Origin: Parelaphostrongylus tenuis
Lineage: Eukaryota; Nematoda; Chromadorea; Rhabditida; Metastrongylidae
Assembly: GCA_019055375.1 (NCBI GenBank)
Contig: JAHQIW010002073.1
Span: 1-64,000, forward strand
Direction of reading: 5' to 3'
Length of the DNA: 64,000 nucleotides
The notes under the pieces are model-generated. The model was not told the origin of the DNA, ran no database searches, and saw nothing but the letters and a program-made list of their open reading frames with translations. The translations under genes were made by a program, and so were the position numbers. Positions 36,041-47,842 of the stretch are shown here, piece by piece. The first letter of the stretch is position 1. Every line of letters begins with the position of its first letter.

Positions 36041-39000
36041 CTGAAGGATAAGAAGTTTTGTGAAGATAAGAAGTAGTATTGGCAGTAGATGAAAATGCGC
36101 TCAGAGTCCATAAGAGGAGTGGGATTTGAGATCTCTATCGCTTTGTAATTTAGGCCACCTTTCAAGGAAATTTCAGCAAAATTAAGAGAAAAGTAATTTA
36201 TGCAGAAGTCAATCTCATCAATTGTGTTTAAACCTCGCGCTAAACCAGTACAGTTTTTGAGAATTTTTAGAGCCTTTTTGAGGGAGGTCCGTCAGAGTCA
36301 TACGTACATTTCGGAGGTGTCGCTTGTTTCATCAATGGCCCAAGCTCTACACTGAACCTTACTCTATAGCAGGAAAAGGGAGACGTTATTTATGGTGATA
36401 GCACGTCATACTACATTATCACCGTTTTTATGTCGATAGATTATGGCTGGTATTGAATAAGTAGAAGTCCATCTAATCAACTGTTTCAAAACCTCGTTTT
36501 GAACTTTCGGTGTAGTTTCTTAAATTATTCAGAGCCGCAATCCATAGACTAAAAAAAGTGGTAAATCATAAATAACGTCTCCCCATCCCTGCAATAAAGT
36601 AGGTTCAATTTGGAGCGTGGGACACTAATGAGGCGGGCGATGCCCCTGAACGTACGTATAGCTCTGACATACCAACCTCAAAAAAGTTTCAAAAAATCCC
36701 ACAGACTATATCAAGAGGATTTGAGTTTTAGTGAGCTATCACAGCGAAACAGACATATCGCCATGTATTGATGAGTACTAGGGCAGTGAACGAGTTTATC
36801 AGTGTCACGATATCCGCCTAGAGGTGAAGGCCTCCGTATGGAAGTTGTGACGATGACATTTTCGACTTGCCAGCGAGCTAAGAACAATCTGAAGTCTTCG
36901 TCAACATTGATACTGCAGATGAGAACAATTTGAATTCGTTAACGCTGAATTTGCAGACTAAATCGGAGACATCTGGCAGTTCCACAACGAACTCCGAAAG
37001 ATGTTGATCTAGAGATGTTTAAAGCAATCGATGGTATGCGAAGAAGAACACATCATCATCTAGGATCGTTTAAGGTATTAAAATTGCACTTAAAGAGAAT
37101 TACATCCATCTAATTTGAAGTTGACACTCTTGCATCTAACTTTTATAACCTATGAAGCAGCCCTCATAAAAATCTGCCTTTGTGGTCTCAACAATATTTA
37201 CTATAAAGCAACCAATGCGTATGCCGATAACCGCAAAAAAACAAAATGCAGATTAATATATTTTGATAAATTGTATATTTGAAGAATTACTGAACTCGTC
37301 AGAGCTATAATGACCCTTCCACTTGCTATATGAATCAAGCATAAAATGTTTATTTCTAATATCTATTTCAGAAAGTAAATTATGGCGGTCTCACTGAGCA
37401 GCGACTAGAAGAATCCTTACTTCTAGTGTCCAGTAAACTCAAGCTCAAAAAATTAGAGGATCGTACCCTTTCGAAACATCCATTCTCTTCGCCAAGTTCC
37501 CCGTGTTTAGAATTCCTTTCATTGCTCCCGCTATCGTCCTTTGCTTAGTATTGATGGCGATATCCACTGGTGTGTTACCATTCTACAGTGCTTATGAATG
37601 ATGCTGATTTGGGACTGAAAGTATTAAACACAGCAGATCTTATCACGCTGCTGTAATAACTGCTTATTCTTTGCTAGTTCTGTCACATGCCATTTTTCAA
37701 ATAGGTGCACATTCTCCCAATGATATGGCTCAGCCATGTAATGCATGAGATTCCTGCGGTTCGATCGCAAATCACCAGACCCAACTTAAACATATGAGCT
37801 TTATGGAAAAGTTTCATAGAACGAAAAAGCGTTAACTGATTGCATTCATACGAAAAGACCAAGGAAAGGTAGATTGAGTTAACATGAGAGTCCGATGTAA
37901 TTTGATTTTCAACTACATGATGAAGTAAAACACTTTAACACATTTCTCGCAATGTTTTTTTTCAAACAACCAATAAAGTTGTAATAACTAAAATATTTGG
38001 GAGCCTATGGATTTGTCATACATGTATAAATACGAACCGATACTACTTTATCACCGATTCTCGCCTTTATGCTTCAAACTAGGATTAGAAAAAAATTAGC
38101 AAGACATAAAATGTGTGGCTCAGCGCACGCCTAACATCATTATATAAGAAAATCAAATTGAAGAGAATACAGCCTTGCGCTTGACAAAAATCAGCTCACT
38201 ATAATGGTTTTCCTTCTAGAAGTACTGTTGCTGATAAAAAAAAGAGAAAGGTTATATTCCGTGAGTTGCAGAAAATAGGAATTCATCTCTTGATAAAAAA
38301 TGCAACGTCTTGACACAAATGAAGTAGCGTGGTTACTAATACTTCTATGAAAGTTCTCCAGCAAATGAGATCGATTTTTCATTTCTTCCCACCTAATCAG
38401 AAAGAACCTTTTCACGCTGCTGAGATAACTGCTTTCTTCAATGAACTAAAGGCTTTTCATGAAACGAGAAGGGATCATTAGTATAGGTTGTGGACAAAAG
38501 TTTCACGTAGTGCTTGAGAAAATAAAGAAAAAATTCTACAAAGGTAACTGCGCGAATCTGAGCTCACCAGAAAGCTCAAATTCCTTGGGCTCTGAACGAC
38601 GTATCATTCTCCCACTCAGCTTCCACGAGATAGAACTGCCCAAAAAGAAATTTTTTCTGCTGCTTCACTTCCACGACAAACTTGATGTCAACGTTTCTAA
38701 GGCTTATCGTCAGATCTGCAGGGAGTACGGTGACGGAGTTTCAGCTATTCGTACAGCTTAGCGTTGGTCCGAGACACCTTATGAAGAGGTGAAGGTATGT
38801 GGTTGAACTATCTTGCTGTGGAAAGAAACTATTTCGACTCCTAACTTATCTTTTCTTTCAGCTCAATATGGTGTATAGATAAATAATTTCCATGCATTAT
38901 CAAAATACAACAGAATTTTCTTCACAACCTACTGGAATATTTGAGTCGCATATATTGACTAGTGAAAACTGATTATGTGATTAATTATTGTTATGTTCCT

Positions 39001-40923
39001 CTGTGCTGACTATAAATGGAAAATCTTGCTGGCATATGGAAACTAAATGTTATGAGTTTGCACCATCTGCTTTTTTAATAATCGTCAAGTATTCGAGTGA
39101 GCACCAGTTACTCTTCCATCCTGGGTAAGATACAAAATGAGTTGGAAACACAAAGAAGCACCAGTGTGATAAGATTACAATATTCGCTAAGTGTAAATAT
39201 GTTCTTTCACAATGTTGAGATTTTTATGTTGAAAAACGGAGACTTATGGCAAAGCATGGGCAATCTTCGTAGTGAAAAATACCTTAGACAAAAATGCTCC
39301 AGTGATACCCTACCTTATAACAACGATGAACTTCTTCTAACTCGAAATTTTACAGGGTAATCACCAGCTTACCTTTGAAGTGCTGGCCGCGAGCCGCTCT
39401 TCATGGTCTCCCCCCGCCAGCCGCAAATGGGTGCTGCTCAGAAAGTCTTAACTACGTGGAAGGCTAGTCGTCGATAGTTATTAAGGGATTTTATGAAAAG
39501 CCGGTTTACAGGTACACTCCATGGGACTACGGCAAAATAAATTGTAGCAGATAACAGGCGCCTGAAAGAAAAAAGTATCTAGACCGTTCAAAAGGAAAAT
39601 AAAAAGCCTAAAAGGAAAGCATTTTCATGAGCGGAGGGCAAAACTTACGTCGTCACATCGCCTTTGGTGGGCACTTGAAGGATCAATCCTGAAGAAAACG
39701 AAATATAGTGAGAAAGAAGGTAGTCATGAAAACAGTAATGAAGACGTAGAGAGATGAGTATACCTGTAACGCTTGTTAGGTGGCCTGCCATCATCATGTT
39801 TATCTGAAATTGTAGGTCTCAAATCAACCTCATCATCATAATAATAAATAGACAAATATCTGGTACGGCGCTAATCAATCGTTGACATTTGTCATTTGGA
39901 ACAGCGCGTTGAATCATAATGCGCATGGTAGACACCGTGGGCAACTTTAGCTACTCAGTTCGGTACCTGCGATGAGTCTTCGCTTTGTTAGTTCAAATAT
40001 TTGTTCGCTGTACAAATCTGCTACCTACTTACAAACGTAAAAGACGGGTCTTAATTAGCACTGTGGGTAGGATTAATTAAACAACCCTGTTTCTACAGTC
40101 ACTTGTGAAAACAGAATTAGATGCTCTCCTATCGATCGCTCTTTTATAGACCTGCTCAAAATGACATGATCTGATAAGGATGTAACATATTTTAAGCCGT
40201 TAGGTCTGGTGCTATACAGGTACCTGACTCCCCTTATTGGGACTCATCAGTAGCACCTTCCCTAGGTTCAGCCGATCCCCTGAGGCCAAATAATCCTCTA
40301 AAAAGCCGACGCCGAGTAATAAATCATCCCAAGCCAGAATTAAATGCGCGTTCATCTTATAACGCTGCGAAATTTGTAGTATTTCTGCCCTTTTTTCAAA
40401 CATTGTGTCCTAACTACTCAGTTAGTCAAGACTGGGAAAAGCACCAAAAAGAAAAGGTTGCAGAAAGCGAGAATATCTGAAATAGCAAGTCATAGGGAAA
40501 TTACTAGAACATACAACTTATATTAGCACTACATATGCGGGGTCTCAAATGTAGCTAAGAAAGTGAGTCCGTATTCCTTATCCAATGAATGAAAAGGTGT
40601 AGTCGCTGCAGTATATTTTACCATTATTCCCCCCAAAAGCTGACCAATCGCAGTATCTTTTCTTTCCATACTGCTAACATTAACTCCCATACAATAATCC
40701 ACCAGCGCTGTAAATACACTGTTGTGGATTAACGGTAGAAGAACTCGTGAGAAAAAAGATGGAAGTCACAAAGTTGAGAAGTTCAGAAGATACCGTCTTT
40801 GGGATCCATAATGCCTCCTTCATCACGGATGCCTTTATCACGGAGGAACAGCTTTGCTCTTCCATCAAGTTCTTTCATCCGTTTTTCGACGTAGTCAAAG
40901 TAGGCAAGACCTGTTCTTATCAT
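35706..40923 (-). CDS. Ankyrin-WGR gene, tankyrase-type poly(ADP-ribose) polymerase (partial)
   Basis: Six exons were assembled by reading: 40923-40794, 40707-40622, 40409-40257, 37582-37467, 36040-35866 and 35804-35706. Every junction has GT..AG ends, and the codon phases (1, 0, 0, 2, 1) match across all five introns of 86, 212, 2674, 1426 and 61 nt. Exons 3 and 4 join to give an ankyrin hairpin (LASGDRLNLGK then NGNTPVDIA). Exons 5-6 encode a WGR domain. Ankyrin repeats before WGR is the arrangement of nematode PME-5, which adds poly(ADP-ribose) to nuclear proteins. The catalytic PARP domain was not found downstream (below 35706), and the start codon is uncertain. Two one-base losses interrupt the WGR exons. 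The long introns hold mariner and foldback insertions. The gene is either a live one with sequencing errors or a recent pseudogene. Confidence 0.7.
36230..36720. mobile_element. Foldback/MITE-like element in an intron
   Basis: The left arm (about 36255-36400: TTTTTGAGAATTTTTAGAGCC...CAGGAAAAGGGAGACGTTATT) is inverted in the right arm (about 36565-36700: AATAACGTCTCCCCATCCCTG...CATACCAACCTCAAAAAAG). The phrase GAAGTC.ATCT.ATCAA is directly repeated at 36205 and 36464. Relatives lie at 13425 and 27335. It sits in intron 4 of the ankyrin-WGR gene. No transposase. Confidence 0.75.
37371..37556 (+). other. Open frame opposite the ankyrin exon, probably a shadow
   Basis: After CTATTTCAG (ending 37370) a frame stays open on the plus strand for about 60 codons (K-V-N-Y-G-G-L-T-E-Q-R-L-E-E-S). 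It overlaps the minus-strand ankyrin exon, which has much better support, and no upstream partner exon was found. Kept only as a note. Confidence 0.15.
37467..37582 (-). CDS. Ankyrin-repeat exon 4
   Basis: It reads NGNTPVDIAINTKQRTIAG then AMKGILNTGNLAKRMDVSK and ends in phase 2 at TCGAAAGG|GTACGA. N-G-N-T-P-x-D-I-A is a textbook ankyrin helix start. The acceptor used is CACTGTAG; an upstream TTTCAG at 37615-37620 would bring in a stop. Confidence 0.65.
38340..39130 (+). repeat. Duplicated segment with mariner N-terminus (partner at 33340-34200)
   Basis: The open frame 38459-38761 reads IELPKKKFFLLLHFHDKLD then VNVSKAYRQICREYGDGVSA and a stop. This is the mariner/SETMAR-type N-terminal domain (L-L-x-x-F-x-x-G-x-x-A-x-x-A-x-x-x-I-C-x-x-Y-G). 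It is better preserved than the partner, but nothing of the catalytic domain follows. It lies in intron 3 of the ankyrin-WGR gene, antisense to it. Confidence 0.7.
40257..40923 (-). CDS. Exons 1-3 (known part) of the ankyrin-WGR gene
   Basis: Exon 1 (40923-40794) follows CTATTACAG and reads MIRTGLAYFDYVEKRMKELD, then GRAKLFLRDKGIRDEGG. Exon 2 (40707-40622) restores the codon with CG and reads LVDYCMGVNVSSMERKDTAI to the donor ATG|GTAAAA. Exon 3 (40409-40257) reads FEKRAEILQISQRYKMNAHL through FLEDYLASGDRLNLGK to the donor AAG|GTGCTA. V-N-V-S-S-M-E-R-K-D-T-A and the L-A-S-G-D stretch look ankyrin-like. Whether ATG at 40923 is the start or an internal methionine after a further intron cannot be settled. 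Confidence 0.6.
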
Positions 40924-40999
40924 CTGTAATAGCGCAGAATATTCTATTGATTGGTAGCTGGTGTTCAATATGTAGAAGACCTAAGTTTGATTGTAACAG

Positions 41000-42800
41000 T
41001 CGGGTGAAAGTTAATATAGTGATCTCGATGGTGTGGTGGTCGCACGCAGTTCGATATGCGTGCACATAGATTCAACTCTGACAAGTGTAGATTGTTTTGC
41101 ATACTACTCAGCAATCTCAGATGCCAACACCGATAAAAAGCAATGGAACAAAGAGTTCTCTCAGAAGGGTATAGAGAGATCAGGAAAAGATATACTCTTA
41201 GGAGACACTATATTTATACTTCATTGGACTTCGAAAATCCTACAACACAGTTAAACTCTCAGTTTGCACAAGTACCACTTTTTGGCTGAAAAACATCTGA
41301 AGTTTTTTATATGTTTTCGTTATCGTATGATGGGAATAATGAAGCTATTCAGCATGATGCTTTCTTTTTGTGGTTCAACTTTTCTGGCTGAATTTATCGA
41401 AACAACGGAGTTACCTGACTTAGGGAAACATCTTTTGCGGTATAGTTTAATAATTATAATTGGATACTAGTAAACTTGAATACTAATGGTCGAACATTAG
41501 TATATTTGAATACTACTGCATTCATAAAAACTTTTGCTACGCAATTATACGTCTACATAACATATTTTTTTCCTTTGGTAAGAAAAGTGCTTGGTTGAGC
41601 ATACTGCATTTCAGTCCAGATCTCTCAGGCTTAGAACGAGAAATCAAAATGTCAGCTATTGCATAATTATTGTACTGCACGTTCGTACTCAAAAATACGT
41701 TAACAGCTTCACATCAGTTTTTCATGGAAAAATATCGAGTGAATTTAACTTTGACACCTTGGGGACAGATCCACAGCGTTAGTCCCGCCTCGTTACGCGC
41801 CCCGGCTCGAGGGCGAGTGGCCTGCAGTGCCGAGAACCGAGTGCTGCCGTCTGCCGGTAAGAAGCTTAGTGGTTCGATCAACCATCAGAACACTTCACTA
41901 TAGTGTCTTTGTGTTATTTCTTTGCTTCAAGCGACAAAATGTCTAAATCACCGGCACAATATATCGCATTATATCTCATACAGCAGCAGCGATCTACGTT
42001 TCGTATCAATAAGTAGTGGAATGTTAAACAACTGGGCGGTTTCCTTTGCTATAAGAATTACGTTTACAGAAGAATCTCAAATACTAATCGACATCGGAAG
42101 TAACAGATCAAAACTACAGTTAAGTGCCGTGTTAGGGAATTGAACTAGCAATCTTGTTCCTGTTGGACGGCTGCCACCCGTCTCTGTGGGCTGGGGCGAA
42201 CGAGCCGTCGCACGTGCGACGTGGCGGGGCTAACGCTGTGGGTCGGTCGTCCACAATGTGTTAAAGACTTTGATGCTGCTTCAACATTGAGCAAGACGCA
42301 TACACTTTGTAAAACGCTGTCGAAAATTATGAATCCGTGTACAAGTTAACGAAGTTTAGAAGGAATACGAGCATTGAAGTCGAATTTTTGCGCTACTAAC
42401 ACACGTGATGTAGCAGCACACTTAACAACTATCCTGAAAAATCAATGATTCTGGAATAAAACGTAGCAGCATCAATCGCTCCTTTCTGTGAAAAAACGAT
42501 TTCACAAGGATGCAGTTTTTGACATAAAGACATACCTCTTTCTTGTTCGCAAAACGCCAGCGTTCTGCTACCTTCCTACAATATAATGTGGCGCATTCAC
42601 ACTCGAAATTCGCCCCTAGACAGATATGACTCTCCGTAGTCGAAAAACAACTAAATATACTAGGTTAAGAAGAAAAGTTTCCTTCTAACCGCGAAAAATT
42701 CAAGTTTTATGTTTGTTTCACACAGGATCGGTTAATGTAGATTCATGAGAAATCTTAGGAATATTTCCTCAAAACTCTTAAGAAGAGCCTACGCTGCGTT
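41000..42800. other. No gene recognised
   Basis: Short open frames only. A GC-rich patch at 41780-41850 and 42165-42240 stands out from the AT-rich surroundings but contains no RNA fold or domain that I can support. Upstream exons of the ankyrin-WGR gene might lie here. Confidence 0.3.
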
Positions 42801-43200
42801 GAAAGAAAAGTACCCGACACAGATTCGTCGAAAGCGCGCACTGTTCCAGCCATACAATGCCAAACCTCATACTGACCGCAAAGAAGACTGGGGAAAAGTT
42901 TGATGAAGTGGTGGGAACAGAGGTCTTGCCGCACTCACCTTACGGTCCAGATGCTGCGCCGTCCAATTATGGTCTTTTTCGCTCGAAGGAACATTTCCTG
43001 CGTGGGTGCCGATTCGAGATATTCGAATAAGTTGAAGAGGCATGTCAGAGTTTTTTGATTAAAAGCCCAAGGAATGACGATATCAAGCAGATCCGGAAGC
43101 TTGTAGGTCGCTGGCAGAAGATTGTGGATAATGATGTTCTTTGTCTTGAACTGATTATCGCTGCTATCAAATGGATTTATGTATAAACTTTGAAATCTCA
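42800..43200 (+). pseudogene. mariner-family transposase, C-terminal fragment
   Basis: The frame reads V-L-P-H-S-P-Y-G-P-D-A-A-P-S-N-Y-G-L-F-R-S-K (about 42930-42990), then H-F-L-R-G-C-R-F-E-I-F-E and G-R-W-Q-K-I-V-D-N-D (near 43110-43135). In mariner the third catalytic aspartate lies in A-P-S-D-Y; here it is asparagine. The upstream catalytic regions are missing. It is inactive. Confidence 0.75.
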
Positions 43201-43289
43201 GGTGGTCTTGAGGAACTGATTCCTCAATCTAACAAGATTCTTGGGACCACGCTCCTACTGAGACCTTCGCTCTCGGGCAAGACGCAATT

Positions 43290-46280
43290 GTTTGACCTAT
43301 CTAAAAATAAGAATTACATCAAAAGTTAAAGTCACACGTCATATCAAAATCGATACTGAGGAAGTGTGTGAGCGTACCGCTAGGGACGAAGTTAAGCACA
43401 CGCAATGTCCCTGTGCAATCGCGGCTTTTGTTAATCGCTTCAGAAGACAGCAAAACTATGATAGACTTCTCAAAATTCAGTCTAATTACTTCAATCTAGA
43501 GAACAACGATTACTGACGGCAATAAAAATCTGGAACCTCTCAGCACCGCCTCCAGAAAATCCCAAAGAGAATTTACTGAATCGGCTGATAAACACTCATG
43601 ACGAGAATCGAAAGTCTTCAGGAAGTAAGTATCACCATCGCATTTACCCAGTGTTCGAGGCCACAAATTACATACATGTACTTCTCACATCTCACATGAT
43701 ATCTCCCTTCCAGAATGAGAAAATGACAGGTCAGTGGACTGCATCGCATACTGCCATCTTGCAAAAGAAGGGTGAATCGTCGATCATTATGAAAGCTAGC
43801 CAGCATATGCGTTGAGCATGCGCTACAGGTTAGTTGTGAAAGTTACTATTCTACGCTCATCGATGGCCTTGGAGTGGCACAAGCAGAATTCTGAGAGGGA
43901 TACTTCAGCGTAGACGACATCCAAGCCTCGCCAGAATCATACAAGTTGGTTGCAGTTACTACGTCCCCATTGTACTGATCTCTATCGATTACTGAAAGCG
44001 TTTGACAACGTCACAACGAACAAACTCACAGAGCATTTCGAGATCAACTCGTGGTTCTTAGCTCAATACGAGTACTACTACGTCGTTACTGTAACTGGAG
44101 TAAAATATAAAATTTTCACCAGACCGTTTGAGAAAGGGGTTCTAAAGCTGTTCACAGTCGTACTACAGTGGATAATGAAGTCACTCGATTGGACAAGGAG
44201 GACTTACGCATTGCTGGAAAATTTCTGCCAAACTATTGTTTCGAGTATAACACAGTCAAAATTTTAAATGCCCGTGAACCAGGGCGATGTATGCGAACTC
44301 ATTAAGGCGAATTAAGGATAAATTCTGCTAAAGTAAAACGAGGACATAGTTCATGAAAGATCCTTGGTGTTATTATCGAGTCGGAATGGAAGGCTTTCTG
44401 AAAAAAAGTTCACCTCACGTGTTTTCGTGGTCGTTCAATGAAAATGAAGAATAACGTAAAGTCCTTACAAGGTTCGTGATCTAAGTTCACAGTCATCCAA
44501 ACTGGAAAGATAAGGATTCAAAATTCATCGGCAAATGAAGATCAAAGACCTCAAAACAAATCCAAACTTCGAAAAAACAAGTAAGAGCGATGGTTAATCA
44601 CTGTACTGTAAGCGCTGTGCGTTACACATCAGGCGTCAGAGTACAGGCGATGGATAGCCACTTTGATGGTCACACTTCCTTATAAATGCCCTAGATGGAC
44701 AGTAGTGTTCTATGTGGTATCACTGCAGGAAAGCACGCTCAATTTTTAAGCGCTTGACGTTATCGCGCACCGACCTTTCCATATCGTCGTCACTACTGAG
44801 AACTTTCTTTTGTGGACTGGAGAAAGCCGGAGGAATCTGAATGAGTCTCATCAACCTTCAGATCCAAAAATGGTAGGCCTAGTGAACAGCGTCTGTGCGG
44901 AACCTTAGTCGTTCTGGACGGCAATACATTCCACTGATCTTTCCTTTGACATAATGGAGTAAGCAATACACTGTAGATCATAAAGCTGTTCAAAAAGTGG
45001 TTTCGAGGCGATTTAGCAAAAATCATTGAAGCCATCAACCATGAAATGCCATGCTAACGCAGGTGTAATTTCGAACATGTCTTGTTGTTGGTACTACTCA
45101 ATCTTCGAAAATACGGTAATTGCTTATTTATAATCATACCACCATCAGTTATAGAGTTTTTCTAAGGCTGATAACAAACAATGTACTCGGTGAATGGATA
45201 GTTTATTGTAACTGCATACCTCAGAGCCGCCGAGAATCGGCTGATTAGCAAACAGGATGGCCCGAGATCGATGAAGCCGGAGATCATTTTCGGCATACCT
45301 AAAGAAAAAAATTCAAAAAGAAAACAGTCTTACTATGACGGACGAAAATTCAGAACTTTTATCAAATGTTGCAAATAAACTGAATGCTCAGAGAACAGTT
45401 TGCCGTCAAGCTAAAGCACTTCTAAGCCATGGTTATTACTTTGTGAGAAATGGAACATCCATGAACAGCCGTTATAAACTATAAGAGCGCGATGAAAAGA
45501 CATCGACATTATGGAAATTCGGACGACATGATTGTCTGTATATTCCTACCGCAGCATATCTGATTTCATTGAAGAAATCATTTATCTATAGATTTATTTT
45601 TCATATATATGTTTTGGCAAGTTTTCTTTGACAGATGTTGTCTCTCAAAAATCAGTGCAAAGTTTACTTCACGCTTTTTCGGTGTACAACTGAAAGTATA
45701 TTGAGTGTCTTGTTGATCAGTTTTAGAGGTTACAATTTCAAATGTTCAAACAAAGGCTCCGATATGTCCACGAATTGAAATTCCGACGATGTGCACTTTC
45801 AAACGGTTTGAAATTTTGATCGAATAAAGGCCGAGATATATTCATTTTTAGTAAACATTGATGTTAAAATATTTTACCACACACCTAATTATGGTTAAGT
45901 TTGGAAGACAACCATGAGTGATGAAGCGTGCTACGTTCCCTTTTCTTTTCGGATCAATGTAGATCGTTTCAATCCATTTGTCGAACGCTTTGAGCTAAAA
46001 AATGGCGATGTTGCAACTGAGAGAAGAGAACTTAGCAGTACTAAAGAAAGAAAAGGAAAAGTCTCTGATAGATACTGATCGCACAAAAAGAAACTAGGAG
46101 CATTGGATTATGCATTGATAAATGGTATAGCTGCGGAAAAGTAACTTATAATTTTGAGCTTGATCTCAGATAGACCACAACCAGTTCAGTGAGCAGAATT
46201 CAGATAGGAATGTTGTTGAACGCGAAGGCACAACGTCTTAAGGATGCTAAGGGCCTTAGAAGTCTGTCAGGTCTTCAAGC
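43290..46280. other. Unassigned stretch with a few unidentified open frames
   Basis: Frames of 60-105 codons occur on both strands (43292-43516 plus, 43950-44267 plus, 45038-44793 minus). None shows a domain I can name, and no splice chain could be built. They may be old LTR- or LINE-type debris. Confidence 0.3.
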
Positions 46281-46309
46281 TGTCCTTTGTTATAACATTT
46301 CCCTGCTGA

Positions 46310-46480
46310 GACAGGACTTTCGACGGCATCGATAAAGATGAAATCCTATCGGCGCTCGCCGACCGAGGAGTGCAACCGTCCTACATGGCAAGTGTACCTT
46401 ACTATAGTTAGAATTTCACGATAATATAGATTTCAGTCGACAGAGAAGGATTTTGAGAGAAAAATGGTGTTACAAGATCG
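46310..46480 (+). mobile_element. RTE-type LINE, small reverse-transcriptase scrap
   Basis: The plus frame near 46318 reads F-D-G-I-D-K-D-E-I-L-S-A-L-A-D-R-G-V-Q-P-S-Y-M. This corresponds to the RTE motif A-F-D-S-V-E-x-N-A-I-L-x-A-L-x-x-Q-G-V. It is a different subfamily from the 57-61 kb copies. Stops follow at once. Confidence 0.55.
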
Positions 46481-46499
46481 CGTTACCCGCTAACGTTGT

Positions 46500-46890
46500 C
46501 TATGGCCTTTTTCTATCATTTTTCGAGATTGCGTAAGCTGGGAAAAACAACCAGAAGACTGCTACGACAGAATCAAATTCTGAAACTTGATACGGCTTCG
46601 AACTCGTGAATACCCTTTCCGTTGGATCATGTATTACGTGCGGCACTGTCAAGGCTATAGCTCCGCCTTTCTCTACGTAATGTGAGCAAAACTGAGCCAA
46701 CCAAATCAGACTAGTCCTTCAAACCTGCACTTTCTTCACACGCGCTAATTTCTCATAAATTTCTGTCGACTCAGCATCTTGTAAAGAAAAAGCGTACTCT
46801 TCCGAGGTCTTTCCTCTTTCCCTTAAAACGTTCTCCTGAAACATGTCCGACTCAATCACGTAAAAATTACAGTCAAATTAGCAAATTGAA
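46500..46890 (-). other. Candidate coding exons, unidentified
   Basis: The minus frame below 46845 reads MFQENVLRERGKTSEEYAF then SLQDAESTEIYEKLARVKKV. Another open stretch reads FCSHYVEKGGAIALTVPHVI then HDPTERVFTSSKPYQVSEFD. A possible intron (GTTTGAAG...GGCTCAG) of 33 nt between them is unusually short. Composition looks protein-like, but I recognise no family and cannot close the gene. Confidence 0.25.
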
Positions 46891-47436
46891 AGGAAAATCA
46901 ACTAACTGTTACGACTTCTCCGCAGAATTCAAGCACAGCACATCCTGTAAAACCTTTATTTCATATACGTATATCTATTTATTTCTTTGTATATTGGAGA
47001 CACATTGACTGGCAAACAATAATATTTCGAAGAGTGCCGATAATTTCTTGACAGGCATTCCATTTGTCAGCAGATAATGTTCTTTGTGATTATTGAAAAG
47101 CACTAATCTCACTATAAAAGAATGGCAACTTTTGGACAAAATACTGCTTCAAGCTATCGTTTCGTTTGAGGTACAAGCCAAAGAGTAACGAAAACATGCG
47201 CTCTCTAAACTTCCAAAATCTGAAACTTATTGTTTCGAACCTAGAGATTCGTGAGGAAATCTATATACCTATCAATTTTTAGTTCATTCAATATGTTCAC
47301 TATGAGGTGAGGTGTGTTTGCTTCGAAATGACGTGGATAAAATTGCAGTGAAATCAAGTCGAACTCTACTGATAGTGGCCTTTACGTGTTGAACAATACA
47401 ACATCACTTGTTTTGTAATGAATAACACAACATGTA

Positions 47437-47842
47437 TTTCGTTTCGAGTGTTTTCTTCAGACCACTACTCAAATTTCGATATGCCTGATAATCACTATTT
47501 GAGCCACGCATGTCAGTGGTCTATCAATGAGGGCTGACTTATGGAGCCCGATACACGTGTTTCGATCTTGCGATCTCGTCAGTCGGGCAGTTACCCTTTC
47601 TCGTCTTTTGCTAATCTCTGTGGGAGCTCCAGTCCCCATACTAAGAGTTAGCGACGACGAACATTTTACACTCTGTGTCCAGTGAAATTTTCACCGAACA
47701 CAAAGTGTTGTACACTTGATTGCTCTTAGCTGGTATATTCAGTATATCATGTCTTTCGTTTCAAGTGTTTTCTTGAGACCACAACTCAAATTTCAATATG
47801 CCTGATAATCATTACTTGAGCCACGCATGTCAGTGCTCTATC
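47437..47842 (-). repeat. Hammerhead-bearing tandem repeat (retrozyme or Penelope terminal-repeat type), minus copy
   Basis: The unit edge TTTCGTTTC.AGTGTTTTCTT recurs at 47437 and 47754, a period of 317 bp, so more than one full unit lies here head to tail. Each unit would carry one hammerhead (47546-47588). At about 47842 the orientation flips to a plus copy. The sequence CATGTCTTTCGTTTCAAGTG marks the unit boundary. Confidence 0.7.
47546..47588 (-). ncRNA. Hammerhead ribozyme, best-preserved copy
   Basis: Read on the minus strand: helix I 5' strand GCCCGA, core CTGACGA, helix II GATC-gcaa-GATC, core GAAA, the palindrome CACGTGTA that makes a four-pair helix III without a loop, and helix I 3' strand TCGGGC. 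Helix I has six perfect pairs and helix II four. The predicted cut follows the A of GTA. The lack of a loop III suggests that it works as a dimer or in tandem transcripts. Confidence 0.85.

Noticed and set aside
35707..36165. 152-codon minus-strand frame read as one exon
   Set aside because: It ignores a 61-nt intron and two frameshifts; the true coding is in exons 36040-35866 and 35804-35706.
37371..37556. Plus-strand exon after a good TTTCAG
   Set aside because: The opposite strand carries a phase-matched ankyrin exon; no upstream partner exon was found on the plus strand.
41780..42240. GC-rich patches as rRNA or tRNA genes
   Set aside because: No conserved rRNA motif or cloverleaf could be found in them.
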